Positions 1-8,929 of a stretch of DNA of 64,000 nt are shown here, in pieces (the stretch's first letter is position 1; each line of letters starts with the position of its first letter). Source of the stretch: Calothrix sp. NIES-2098 (GTDB lineage: Bacteria > Cyanobacteriota > Cyanobacteriia > Cyanobacteriales > Nostocaceae); contig AP018172.1 in NCBI GenBank assembly GCA_002368175.1, positions 6,637,001-6,701,000 on the forward strand. Direction: 5' to 3'. The notes below the pieces were generated by a model that saw only the letters and a program-made list of their open reading frames with translations, made no database searches and had not been told where the DNA came from. The position numbers and the translations under genes are program-made.

Positions 1-484
1 TGGCTTCCGTTGTGTAATCTTGAGCATCGCCAAAAGATACTGCATCAATTGCTACTTTTTCCCTAGCTAACAATCGCAACAACCTTGAGCTATCTAGCAA
101 ACCCAAAAATTTGCCGTCGGAGTCAATGAGTGCCCAATCTAAATTATTATGGTTAATTTGAGTTTGTTGATAACGCAAAAACAAGCTAAATTGCTCTACC
201 CGTTCGGCGGCGGGGATGGTTTGGATTGGCTCAATCAGCGCTTGATCGGAATTTGATAATGGCTGCTGTAAAGAAAAGCGATCGCCACTAGCTGCTGCCA
301 GCAATTTTTGGGTCAACCTGGCAGAGTGCAGCAACCCAATCGGGCATTGCTGCTGATTTACTATTACCACGCGATCGCACTGCTCTTGCTCAAAAATTTC
401 CAGCACTATTGCCAGAGTACTTGTTTCTACGCAGATAGGTACGGTTGCTAGAAAGTCATAAAGCGGGTACTGTAGCATTGACAT
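1..484 (-). CDS. CBS-domain protein, N-terminal part (runs off left edge)
   Basis: I translated this frame by hand. An open frame starts at ATG 484 (or ATG 478) on the minus strand and stays open to base 1, giving about 160 residues. It begins MSMLQYPLYDFLATVPICVE and holds two units that look like CBS domains: one with EQEQCDRVVIVNQQQCPIGL and one with LDWALIDSDGKFLGLLDSSR. Paired CBS domains usually bind adenine nucleotides and regulate an attached domain. The gene is divergent from kaiA. In related Nostocales a multidomain sensor kinase sits at this position, so this may be the sensory N-terminus of a histidine kinase. The output domain lies outside the window, so that part is inference. 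Confidence 0.75.
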   Translation of the reverse strand, partial: MSMLQYPLYDFLATVPICVETSTLAIVLEIFEQEQCDRVVIVNQQQCPIGLLHSARLTQKLLAAASGDRFSLQQPLSNSDQALIEPIQTIPAAERVEQFSLFLRYQQTQINHNNLDWALIDSDGKFLGLLDSSRLLRLLAREKVAIDAVSFGDAQDYTTEA

Positions 485-1150
485 AAGGCTTCGGGGTTCA
501 TTCTTCCTCTGGAAGCCTCTGGACTCAGCATCACCGTTGGATTTGATGGCGCTCATGCCTGAAGCAATATCCTTTAAGAAGACTCTTATAAAAAATTCTC
601 TTTACAATTCCAATGCTATTGAAATAACGGGCATAGCCCTTACTAACGCTTGCTTGGGTCTATTGATTTTCATTGCGGCTATTTCCCTTTGCCGCATTCT
701 ACTCCGGGCGACAATTTTTCACCAGTGTTCTGACTGGTATTGAAAAACCTCCTCGATAGCAATAGCTAAAACAATTATGGCTCTAAAAATTCGCTTTAGA
801 ACCTTGAGGAATTATAATGATTTAGAATGCGACAATCCTTTAAGTTCGTTTAAGTATCTTATCAAGGAGCGAAATAAAAAAATCTGTATTTAGATAGATA
901 TACATATGAAGATCGTCAACTAACTACAGCACCCTCTCCAAAAAGCGCCTCAACAAAAATTTACTAAGTCTTCTGACTTACTATTTGCATCAGCTTTTTG
1001 AGTTTTAGAAACTTGGGCTGTCATCAATTAACCTTTTGGAGTGCATTCATTCAGCTTAACTCAATACCGGGATGAGCCTACAACTCCATCTTGCACTGAC
1101 CGATCTCGATCAACTTGGTCAAAAAGATCAAGGAGAAGTATAAACTAAAA
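485..1150. other. Intergenic region between CBS gene and kaiA
   Basis: This 666-base AT-rich divergent spacer should hold the promoters of the kai operon and of the CBS gene. I saw no convincing gene. A short open frame near 537-743 has no homology I recognise. At 1072-1143 a short frame reads MSLQLHLALTDLDQLGQ and then stops, which weakly resembles the end of a full-length KaiA pseudo-receiver (see findings). Confidence 0.5.
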
Positions 1151-1732
1151 ATGTTATTACCAATATTAATTTTTCCAGCAAATGTTCAAAAATATTTATA
1201 TAAGCAACCAACCTTAGCCATTAAAGAAATATTAACTAAGTGGATAAAGAATTTGGTTTTCGGCACTAGCAGTAACCAGCTTTTATTCCTATCTTTGAAT
1301 ACGATTGATGTTAATCATATTAATTATCTAAGAAAGTGGTTTCTATTCAACCTTAATGAAATATCCACTCAAAAATATAGCTATGTATTCGCATCTTATA
1401 AGCAAAAACACCAGAGTTTTCAGCAGATGGATAAAGATGATCGAGAAGCTTTGTTAAAAGAAATTAAATCCAATTACCGAGAAATACTTATAAATTACTT
1501 TACCACAGAGAAAACATTAAAAGAAAAAATTGATAAATTCATCAATGTAGTATTTTGTGCTAATATTCCTGTGCCGCAAATCATAGAAATACACATGGAG
1601 ATAATTGAAGAACTTGCCAAACAGCTAAGATTAGAAGGCAGGAGCGACGAAGCACTACTAGATTACCGTCTGACATTAATAGATATTCTGGCTCACCTGT
1701 GTGAAACTTATAGGTGTTCGATATATAAATAA
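1151..1732 (+). CDS. kaiA: Circadian clock protein KaiA, short form
   Basis: KaiA stimulates KaiC autophosphorylation in the Kai oscillator. About the last 110 residues are a clear KaiA C-terminal domain, with YREILINYF, IPVPQIIEIHMEIIEELAKQ and EGRSDEALLDYRLTLID. These match the four-helix dimerisation and KaiC-binding domain of Synechococcus KaiA. The first 80 or so residues do not look like the usual pseudo-receiver. The protein is about 193 residues, against about 284 for full-length KaiA and about 102 for the shortest Anabaena form. I chose ATG 1151, which has an AGGAG 15 bases upstream. TTG 1115 in the same frame is an alternative, and a TGA at 1097 closes the frame above it. It is the first gene of kaiABC. 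Confidence 0.9.
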   Translation: MLLPILIFPANVQKYLYKQPTLAIKEILTKWIKNLVFGTSSNQLLFLSLNTIDVNHINYLRKWFLFNLNEISTQKYSYVFASYKQKHQSFQQMDKDDREALLKEIKSNYREILINYFTTEKTLKEKIDKFINVVFCANIPVPQIIEIHMEIIEELAKQLRLEGRSDEALLDYRLTLIDILAHLCETYRCSIYK

Positions 1733-1832
1733 AGTAAATGAATATAAGTTCAAATTGGCAACAGCCACCACCCTTCTCTGACAATAGGCAAACGTGTCCT
1801 ATATTTTTATCCCAAGTCTAGCCTGTACCTTT

Positions 1833-2147
1833 ATGAATCAAGCCAGAAAGACGTATGTTCTGAAGCTATACGTGGCCGGGAACACACCTAACTCAATACG
1901 GGCATTAAAAACACTAAAAGATATTTTAGACCAAGAGTTTAAAGGTGTTTATGCTTTAAAAGTCATAGATGTTCTCAAAAGCCCACAACTAGCAGAAGAG
2001 GATAAGATATTAGCCACACCAACATTGTCGAAAATTTTGCCTCCTCCAGTTCGCAAGATTATTGGCGATCTTTCAGACAGAGAAAGAGTATTGATTGGAT
2101 TGGATTTACTTTATGAAGAACTGAGTGAAGAAGGTTGGGAAGAGTAA
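1833..2147 (+). CDS. kaiB: Circadian clock protein KaiB
   Basis: KaiB is a fold-switching thioredoxin-like protein. It binds the KaiC CI ring at night, sequesters KaiA and drives dephosphorylation. The 104-residue product starts MNQARKTYVLKLYVAGNTPN and contains KILATPTLSKILPPPVRKII, all typical of KaiB, and its length agrees with the usual 102-108. A GTG at 1794 would add 13 residues with no family counterpart, so ATG 1833 is preferred. No strong ribosome-binding site is visible. It lies between kaiA and kaiC on the same strand, 100 bases after kaiA. Confidence 0.96.
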   Translation: MNQARKTYVLKLYVAGNTPNSIRALKTLKDILDQEFKGVYALKVIDVLKSPQLAEEDKILATPTLSKILPPPVRKIIGDLSDRERVLIGLDLLYEELSEEGWEE

Positions 2148-2397
2148 AAGAACGCTCAAGTATAAAGTATGAAGTATGAAGTCACCTGTTTCATGCACGA
2201 ATTAGCTAGAAATTGTGAAGAAAATCAAAAAAATCTGATTTTATCTTTGATTCAGATGCCAAGCACATACTAAAGTTCTGCTTCTGCTTTACACTCCCGA
2301 CTTCTTTAGTAAAATATTTAAGCGTTAAGAATTTGATGAGAAAGTATAAACATTAGTAAAAGGAAACCTGGGTTTAATACCCCTTTATTAGCTAGCA

Positions 2398-3960
2398 ATG
2401 ATTGAAAAAGAGCAACCAGAGCAAATTAAAACACCGTTAATTGGGGGTGTTGAAAAAATCCGCACAATGATTGAGGGCTTTGACGATATTAGTCATGGCG
2501 GTTTACCTATTGGGCGAACTACCTTAGTCAGTGGAACCTCAGGAACAGGCAAAACTTTATTATCTCTACAGTTTCTTTATAACGGTATCACGTACTTTGA
2601 TGAACCAGGGGTATTTGTTACTTTTGAAGAATCACCCAGCGATATTATCAAAAATGCCTATATTTTTGGGTGGAATTTGCAACGTTTAATTGACGAAGGC
2701 AAATTGTTTATTCTTGATGCTTCGCCAGATCCTGAAGGTCAAGATATCGTCGGTAACTTTGACCTTTCGGCATTGATTGAACGTTTGCAATATGCAATTC
2801 GCAAATATAAAGCCAGGCGCGTTTCAATTGATTCGATCACAGCAGTATTTCAGCAATATGAAGCGATGGGAGTCGTGCGGCGAGAAATTTTTCGCCTCGT
2901 AGCAAGGCTGAAACAGCTGAGTGTCACGACTGTAATTACCACCGAACGTAGCGAAGAATACGGGCCAGTAGCTTCTTTTGGTGTGGAAGAATTTGTTTCC
3001 GATAATGTAGTGATAGTCCGCAACGTTTTGGAAGGAGAACGTCGCCGCCGCACAATTGAAATTCTCAAATTGCGCGGTACAACTCATATGAAAGGCGAAT
3101 ATCCTTTTACTATTACTAATGAAGGAGTCAATATCTTCCCATTAGGAGCAATGCGCTTGACTCAAAGGTCTTCTAATGTCAGGGTGTCTTCTGGTGTCAA
3201 AACCTTAGATCAAATGTGTGGTGGTGGTTTCTTTAAAGATTCAATTATTTTGGCAACAGGAGCCACCGGTACTGGTAAAACCTTATTAGTCAGCAAATTT
3301 ATCCAAGATGGCTGCTTGAATGGCGAGCAAGCAATATTATTCGCCTATGAAGAATCACGCGCTCAACTTTCTCGTAATGCTTCTTCTTGGGGAATTGATT
3401 TTGAAGAATTAGAACGCCAAGGTTTACTGAAAATTATCTGTACCTATCCGGAATCAACTGGTTTAGAAGACCACCTACAAATTATTAAGTCAGAAATTGC
3501 TGTTTTCAAGCCAGCGCGGATTGCAATTGACTCGCTTTCCGCGCTAGCTAGAGGTGTTAGCAATAATGCATTCCGACAGTTTGTAATCGGTGTTACAGGT
3601 TACGCTAAACAAGAAGAAATTACTGGATTTTTTACCAATACAACCGATCAATTTATGGGGTCGCATTCCATCACTGACTCTCATATTTCCACAATTACTG
3701 ACACAATCTTGATGTTGCAGTATGTAGAAATTCGTGGTGAAATGTCGCGGGCAATTAATGTATTCAAAATGCGGGGATCGTGGCATGATAAAGGTATCCG
3801 CGAGTACAATATTACCGCCGACGGTCCAGAAATTAAAGATTCCTTCAGGAATTATGAAAGAATTGTAAGTGGTGCTCCTACCCGCGTTAGTATCGATGAA
3901 AAGGCGGAACTTTCTCGCATAGTTAAACGTTTTGAAGATAAGCAGAGTTCCGATTCCTAA
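2398..3960 (+). CDS. kaiC: Circadian clock ATPase/kinase KaiC
   Basis: KaiC is the double-RecA-like ATPase and autokinase at the core of the clock. The 520-residue protein has two P-loops: GTSGTGKT at residues 46-53 (CI) and GATGTGKT at 288-295 (CII). The CI catalytic Glu pair is E77/E78. The phosphorylation pair is S431/T432 in SHISTITDT, numbered exactly as in Synechococcus elongatus. The A-loop and C-terminal tail are intact, so a working oscillator is expected. A small GGGT-ACCC inverted repeat lies in the leader at 2370-2382. The gene follows kaiB by 250 bases, which may leave room for its own promoter. Confidence 0.98.
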   Translation: MIEKEQPEQIKTPLIGGVEKIRTMIEGFDDISHGGLPIGRTTLVSGTSGTGKTLLSLQFLYNGITYFDEPGVFVTFEESPSDIIKNAYIFGWNLQRLIDEGKLFILDASPDPEGQDIVGNFDLSALIERLQYAIRKYKARRVSIDSITAVFQQYEAMGVVRREIFRLVARLKQLSVTTVITTERSEEYGPVASFGVEEFVSDNVVIVRNVLEGERRRRTIEILKLRGTTHMKGEYPFTITNEGVNIFPLGAMRLTQRSSNVRVSSGVKTLDQMCGGGFFKDSIILATGATGTGKTLLVSKFIQDGCLNGEQAILFAYEESRAQLSRNASSWGIDFEELERQGLLKIICTYPESTGLEDHLQIIKSEIAVFKPARIAIDSLSALARGVSNNAFRQFVIGVTGYAKQEEITGFFTNTTDQFMGSHSITDSHISTITDTILMLQYVEIRGEMSRAINVFKMRGSWHDKGIREYNITADGPEIKDSFRNYERIVSGAPTRVSIDEKAELSRIVKRFEDKQSSDS

Positions 3961-3968
3961 ATTTGGTA

Positions 3969-4011
3969 TCGTACTATATTCTCTTCTTAATTTAGTGTCG
4001 TGCTATATTCT
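3969..4011 (+). promoter_or_regulatory. Direct repeat upstream of hgdD-like gene
   Basis: TCGTACTATATTCT at 3969-3982 recurs as TCGTGCTATATTCT at 3998-4011, 13 of 14 bases identical and 29 bases apart (start to start). The pair sits in the 103-base gap between kaiC and the TolC gene. It could be a duplicated -10 region (each has a TATATT-like core) or a tandem operator. No function is shown. Confidence 0.35.
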
Positions 4012-4063
4012 GTGGTGAAGAAAAGTTTTCTGCCGCTAGATTGATTTTGTGTGAGGGGATGCG

Positions 4064-6334
4064 GTGAAAGGACAGCAATTATTCCATAGTTTCTTGCCTG
4101 GCGTAACAGTAGCAGTGTTAACAACCCAGCCCGCTTGGGCTGGTACTGTGAAAGTAAATAGGGTACAATCGGCGTCTTCTCCTAGTGTTTTGACTTCTAA
4201 TTATGGTCGAACCTTGGTTGCGGAGGTCACAAACACACAAATACCCTACATAGCAGACCGTAAGTTTTCAAGTTTAGTAACTTCAAGTAATTGGATGTCA
4301 CTGAATGCGAAACCTTTAAGTCATCACAGTACATTAATACTAAAAGCAGGAAATGCTAGTTCGATAAAATCACAAATAGTTAGGGAAAATCAAGGTATAT
4401 TTGATAGTTTGTCACCTAACTCTTTTCCTGCGCAACCTTCAGATTTGAATGCTTCTGTTAACAGAGAACAAAAACAGAAGAACTCAGCTAATTCTGGACA
4501 GCAATTAGAGAAGATCGTCGTTCCTACTTTTGACTCCAAACCTATTGCTGCCCAGCAAAACAATTTGCTGTTATCTGCTTCACAGCAACCCAAAACTCAG
4601 AAGAAAAATTTTAATACTCAGTTGCAGGCAGTTGTACCATCTGCAATCAACAATACAAGTTCGGCAAAGCTGTTAGCAATAACCACTTGTTCGCAGCAAA
4701 AAGGAACAGCTTCTTTAATGCTGAATGGAACTTGTACGCCAAGAATGGCTGCACGGGATTTAGTGGCTCAGGGTAATACGATAACTACGCCGGGAAAATC
4801 GACTCCTGCACCTGGTAGTTCTTTGCAAATTCCCACCGTACCAGGAACCACAAACTCTACGCCTGGTAGTTCTTTGCAAATTCCTACAGTACCAGGAACC
4901 ACAAACTCTACACCTGGTAATTCTTTGCAAATTCCCACCATACCAGGAACTACAAATTCCACACCTGCTGGTGCTGTTCAAGTTCCAGAGAATTTGATTC
5001 CTAACCCCAATCCTCTGCAATATCCTACAAAACCAGAGGAAGTAAAGGTTCAAGGAAATCAGCCAATTACTTTAGCACAAGCTTTGGAGTTAGCAAGACG
5101 CAACAATCGACAGATACAGGTAACTCAATTGGAGCTAGAGCGTAGTCGAGCAGCGCTACGAGAAGCACAAGCTGCCCTATTTCCCAATCTAGGTCTTAGT
5201 ACTGATATTACACGCGAGCGTACTGTTTCGGATACCTATCGGGTAAAAGTTCAAGAGCAGCAACAAGAAGGGCTACCGCCTGCATTCCGTCAACCCATTG
5301 ATCCTGCTCCTAGCAATACAAATTTTAATGGTCAAGCACAACTTTCATACGACATCTACACTTCTGGGAGACGGCAAGCTAACATTAGGGCGGCTGAGGA
5401 ACAGGTTCGCTTTAATGAGTTGGCTTTAGAGAATCAGTTTGAGGAAATCCGGCTGAGTGTCTCTACAGACTATTACAATCTGCAACAACGCGATGAAGAA
5501 GTACGCATTGCCCAGTCGGCTGTAACGAATGCCCAGGCTAGTTTGCGGGATGCGGAAGCTTTAGAGCGTGCTGGGGTAGGTACTAGGTTCGATGTGCTGC
5601 GTTCTCAGGTGAATTTAGCTAATTCGCAACAAGATTTAACTACTGCTGTTTCCTTGCAGCAAATCGCTCGCCGTCAGTTAGCGGCTCGGTTGAGTTTGCC
5701 ACAGTCAGTGAATATTAGTGCCGCAGACCCGGTAAGATTAGCTGGCCTTTGGAACCAGACATTAGAACAAAGTATTGTGCTAGCTTTTCAAAACCGTCCT
5801 GATTTGCAACAACAATTGGCACAACGCAACATCAACGAGCAACAACGACGGCAAGCTTTAGCAGGACTAGGCCCGCAGGTGAGTTTGGTTGCTAGCTACC
5901 AACTTTTCGATCAGTTTAATGATGATATTAGTGTTGCCGATGGTTACTCGGTAGGAGTGAGGGCAACCCTGAATTTGTTTGATGGAGGAGCAGCAAGGGC
6001 AAGGGCAGCGCAAGCAAGAGCTAATATTGCGATCGCAGAAACTCAATTTGCTGACCTCCGTAACCAAGTCAGGTTTGAGGTTGAACAGTCCTATTCCACT
6101 CAGCAATCTAATTTGCAGAACGTTCAAACCGCTAACGCGGCTCTCGAACAAGCCAGAGAAGCTTTACGTTTAGCACGGTTGCGTTTCCAAGCTGGTGTAG
6201 GTACTCAAACTGATGTGATTAACTCGGAAAATGATTTGACAAGAGCTGAAGGTAATCGCGTGCGGGCAATTTTGGATTACAACCGCGCATTGGCTCAATT
6301 ACAACGCTCTGTCACCACCAGGGCATTCCGTTAA
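4064..6334 (+). CDS. hgdD: TolC-family outer membrane efflux protein (HgdD-like)
   Basis: TolC proteins form the outer-membrane channel of tripartite exporters. The 756-residue product starts with a signal-peptide-like segment ending TTQPAWAG (about residues 1-27). Next come about 300 low-complexity Ser/Thr/Asn/Pro residues, including three 17-residue repeats. The TolC core begins near residue 335 (ITLAQALELARRNNRQIQVT) and has the expected two-fold repeat of long helices (ERAGVGTRFDVLRSQVNLAN and FQAGVGTQTDVINSENDLTR). In Anabaena PCC 7120 the TolC gene downstream of kaiC is hgdD, needed for heterocyst glycolipid deposition and general efflux, so position supports the name. Start GTG 4064 has GAGGGG just upstream. 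Confidence 0.88.
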   Translation: MKGQQLFHSFLPGVTVAVLTTQPAWAGTVKVNRVQSASSPSVLTSNYGRTLVAEVTNTQIPYIADRKFSSLVTSSNWMSLNAKPLSHHSTLILKAGNASSIKSQIVRENQGIFDSLSPNSFPAQPSDLNASVNREQKQKNSANSGQQLEKIVVPTFDSKPIAAQQNNLLLSASQQPKTQKKNFNTQLQAVVPSAINNTSSAKLLAITTCSQQKGTASLMLNGTCTPRMAARDLVAQGNTITTPGKSTPAPGSSLQIPTVPGTTNSTPGSSLQIPTVPGTTNSTPGNSLQIPTIPGTTNSTPAGAVQVPENLIPNPNPLQYPTKPEEVKVQGNQPITLAQALELARRNNRQIQVTQLELERSRAALREAQAALFPNLGLSTDITRERTVSDTYRVKVQEQQQEGLPPAFRQPIDPAPSNTNFNGQAQLSYDIYTSGRRQANIRAAEEQVRFNELALENQFEEIRLSVSTDYYNLQQRDEEVRIAQSAVTNAQASLRDAEALERAGVGTRFDVLRSQVNLANSQQDLTTAVSLQQIARRQLAARLSLPQSVNISAADPVRLAGLWNQTLEQSIVLAFQNRPDLQQQLAQRNINEQQRRQALAGLGPQVSLVASYQLFDQFNDDISVADGYSVGVRATLNLFDGGAARARAAQARANIAIAETQFADLRNQVRFEVEQSYSTQQSNLQNVQTANAALEQAREALRLARLRFQAGVGTQTDVINSENDLTRAEGNRVRAILDYNRALAQLQRSVTTRAFR
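4811..4963 (+). repeat. Three tandem 51-bp repeats inside the TolC gene
   Basis: Units start at 4811, 4862 and 4913. Each encodes 17 residues close to PGSSLQIPTVPGTTNST. The period is a multiple of three, so copy number can vary without breaking the frame. The repeats lie in the Pro/Thr-rich linker between the signal peptide and the TolC core. Confidence 0.9.
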
Positions 6335-6648
6335 GAGTCATTAGTCGTTAGTCATTTATCCTTTGTATGAGTACTAATGACTATTGACTCAGGAACTAAA
6401 AATTTAAATTTCTCCCTCAAAACCTAGCGTTGTCTAGTATTTTATATTACTTACTCTTGCTTCTGTAAGTTGGCAAATGGGCTTCTAAGTAAGTAGATTT
6501 TCAGGAATCTAAATTTTTAAATAGCAAAAATATACCTAAATTTACCAAAGTATAAAGTTTCTCAATTGAAAACCAGTTTCTCAGTGAATAATCCATCTAA
6601 TTTGGAATAACATAGCTGAGTATTTAATTACTGGCCGATCGCAAACTT
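6335..6648. other. Intergenic region after hgdD
   Basis: AT-rich spacer of 314 bases. The first 60 bases hold imperfect AGTCATTAG/ACTAATGACT copies that resemble the short tandem repeats found elsewhere in the window. I saw no gene or clear terminator. Confidence 0.4.
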
Positions 6649-7026
6649 ATGACTACAGTAACATCACAAGAAATTGCACAGTTTCGCTCTCAATTAACAG
6701 ATAACACCATAGCAATGGAAGTGCTGGATTTAATTGAGGATTGTGAGGGAGATTTAGAAGATGCGGCTATGAGCCTGGCGATTAAAGCGGGACAAAAACC
6801 AGAAAGAGCAAATTCAGAATGGCTAGATGCTTTAGCTAGAAAGTGGCGTGCTGTGATTTGCGAACAGGAATTTCGGGCAGATTTACAGAGTGGCTCAGTT
6901 CAAAAGATGATGGACTACCTCTATACAATGCCGACATTTCCTAAGATTTTGGCAGTACCAGTTTTGCTTTATGTTCTCAAACAAGGTGTCAACGATTTTT
7001 GCGAACCGTTGGATGCGCTCAAGTAA
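6649..7026 (+). CDS. Conserved hypothetical protein, 125 aa
   Basis: A soluble, mostly helical, acidic protein with no signal peptide or membrane segment. It contains AMEVLDLIEDCEGDLEDAAM near the N-terminus, which recalls a small helical bundle, and YTMPTFPKILAVPVLLYVLK near the end. The composition and clean ATG start suggest a real gene, probably cyanobacteria-specific. I do not recognise a family with a known function. It stands alone between two spacers. Confidence 0.75.
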   Translation: MTTVTSQEIAQFRSQLTDNTIAMEVLDLIEDCEGDLEDAAMSLAIKAGQKPERANSEWLDALARKWRAVICEQEFRADLQSGSVQKMMDYLYTMPTFPKILAVPVLLYVLKQGVNDFCEPLDALK

Positions 7027-7201
7027 TATTTGATATAGCAAGGTATAAATTATACAGGGAGCAGCCCCAGGAATAATCAAGCGATCAATTTTGATTTAAC
7101 TCTTGATGCTGATGATTTTGGCTGAGGCACAAGATTGATTTGACCAGCACTGGTACGCTGTTAATTAAGGCAATTTTTTCCAAAACACTCTTGTTCAATC
7201 A

Positions 7202-7708
7202 ATGAATTACCTTGTTGCTGTATTACCAGACCGTATCCAAGCTGAAGCTGCTTACTTAGCTTTAGAAAAAGAGTCCATCAAAAGTACTATCCTCGGTAAA
7301 GGTTACAAAACTGCGGATGAGTTTGGCTTAATCGATCCTAAAGAACAAGCCAAAAAGCAAGCAAAGCTCATGGCATTCTGGTTAGTACCATTCGGTTTTT
7401 TTGCAGGTTTTACCTTTAGCTTGATTACCGGCTTAGATACCTTTGCTTGGGCTGGAGAAATTGGCAATCACATTGTCGGGGGAATATTGGGTGCTATAAG
7501 TGGCGCTATGGGTAGCGTGGTTGTTGGTGGCGGAGTCGGTTTAATTGCAGGTAGTGGCGATGCTTTACCCTATCGCAACCGCTTAGATATTGGTAAGTAT
7601 CTGATAGTAGTTCAGGGTTCTGAAACTCTCACCCGGCAAGCAACCCGCATTTTACGTCAGTTTGAGCCAGAGAATATCCAGGGTTATGCAGATACTACTA
7701 GTGCCTAA
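7202..7708 (+). CDS. Conserved cyanobacterial membrane protein, 168 aa
   Basis: The N-terminal 60 residues (MNYLVAVLPDRIQAEAAYLA) look like a small alpha/beta domain. Two hydrophobic stretches follow, around residues 60-80 (FWLVPFGFFAGFTFSLI) and 95-120 (GGILGAISGAMGSVVVGGGV). The second is Gly-rich like a glycine zipper. The C-terminus (KYLIVVQGSETLTRQATRIL) is soluble. It resembles general-stress or DUF1269-like membrane proteins in layout, but I cannot assign a function. Confidence 0.75.
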   Translation: MNYLVAVLPDRIQAEAAYLALEKESIKSTILGKGYKTADEFGLIDPKEQAKKQAKLMAFWLVPFGFFAGFTFSLITGLDTFAWAGEIGNHIVGGILGAISGAMGSVVVGGGVGLIAGSGDALPYRNRLDIGKYLIVVQGSETLTRQATRILRQFEPENIQGYADTTSA

Positions 7709-7991
7709 GCAATTCCATATCAAGAAGCTTAAGTAAAGTATGCACTACAGCGTGTAGTATTGTGTAGTTTAAAAGTCTACAAGCTGAGTAATGTGTCGCA
7801 GATTACAACACTACGCCTTAAGTTACGGCCTTGTGCTTTAGAGGTGAAGGTGCGATCGCATCATCCGCCTGATTATCCAACTGCACCGAGTTTGCAATGG
7901 CAGATGACGCTAGAATCGAACAGTAGTCATGAGTCAATAGTCAATAATGCTTAATTGTTGGCTTGCAACTCACAACTCATAATTTTTGAGA

Positions 7992-8771
7992 ATGTTGCCC
8001 AGAGAAGAACTTTTAAAAAGTGTTGAAAATCGAGATAGTGTAGCTCGTGTTATCGATCAAGCGGAACAAGCAATCAAAACTTGGGAAGTTGTTTTGACAG
8101 ATTTTCTATCTCCCCCAGAATTAGCAGAAATTCAACGAGCGTTCAGTCGGCTAACAGAGGTGCAATTGGTAGCTTGGGGTGGATATCCCCAAGCAGAACG
8201 CCAAAGATTAGCGATCGCTCGTTCCGAAATGCCTTTAGATCCATCCCAAGTCGCTTTGGCTGCATTAGAAATTGCCGGTAATTTCTTGTTTGATACCGCC
8301 ACACACCGCGACTTTTTAGGCGCAATGCTGGGAACGGGAATCGTCCGAGAAAAAACCGGGGATATTATTGTTTTGGGCGAACGCGGCGCACAGGCAATTG
8401 TCGCACCAGAGTTGACAGAATTTTTAGAGATGAATCTCAAACAGGTGCGATCGGTTCCGGTAAAAACCCAGCGAATTGAGTTTAGCGAGTTAAAGGTTCG
8501 AGAACCCAAGAAAAAAGAATTAACCACTGTTGAGGCTTCTTTGAGGTTGGATGCGATCGCCTCTGCGGGTTTTGGCATGTCCCGCAGCAAAATGGTCGAT
8601 TTAATCGACTCCGGTGATGTCCGCGTCAATTGGAAGGAAGTCTCTCAAGCGAGTTCTCAAGTCAAAACAGGAGACTTAATCGCCATTCGCGGTAAAGGAC
8701 GCTTAGAAGTTGGGGAAGTGGCTGTTACTAAAAAAGACCGTTACCGAGTTCAATTAACCAGGTATATGTAA
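7992..8771 (+). CDS. S4 domain RNA-binding protein (photosystem II S4 domain family)
   Basis: The product has about 259 residues. The C-terminal third is an S4 RNA-binding domain: RLDAIASAGFGMSRSKMVDL followed by DSGDVRVNWKEVSQASSQVK and VKTGDLIAIRGKGRLEVGEV. The N-terminal part matches the YlmH-like architecture (YggT/YlmH neighbourhood in other phyla) usually annotated in cyanobacteria and plants as the photosystem II S4 domain protein. It probably binds structured RNA, and a direct photosystem role is not shown by the sequence. ATG 7992 is preferred over an in-frame TTG at 7986. Confidence 0.88.
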   Translation: MLPREELLKSVENRDSVARVIDQAEQAIKTWEVVLTDFLSPPELAEIQRAFSRLTEVQLVAWGGYPQAERQRLAIARSEMPLDPSQVALAALEIAGNFLFDTATHRDFLGAMLGTGIVREKTGDIIVLGERGAQAIVAPELTEFLEMNLKQVRSVPVKTQRIEFSELKVREPKKKELTTVEASLRLDAIASAGFGMSRSKMVDLIDSGDVRVNWKEVSQASSQVKTGDLIAIRGKGRLEVGEVAVTKKDRYRVQLTRYM

Positions 8772-8929
8772 AATGCTTACGGCGACTGACAAAGCTCATA
8801 CAGTCAGTCGCCTAATCACTGCAAAAGTATGCCAAACTCTTCCTCTGTTGTGGTTGCTCGATCGCCAAATACCAAATACTATCCTAGAAATAAGAACTAG
8901 CGAGATGCGGCAATGGGGAGGATCGAGGG

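Noticed and set aside
537..743. Plus-strand open frame of 68 codons before kaiA
   Set aside because: No ribosome-binding site or recognisable homology, and it lies in the divergent promoter region.
7895..7930. tRNA-like 3' end on the minus strand (GTTCGATTC followed by TCTGCCA)
   Set aside because: The T-stem does not pair (only the closing base pair fits), and no D- or anticodon arm can be formed upstream. Chance similarity.
7760..7954. Open frame of 64 codons upstream of the S4-domain gene
   Set aside because: No plausible start signal and low-complexity sequence. A repeat-like AGTCATGAGTCAATAGTC stretch lies at its end.
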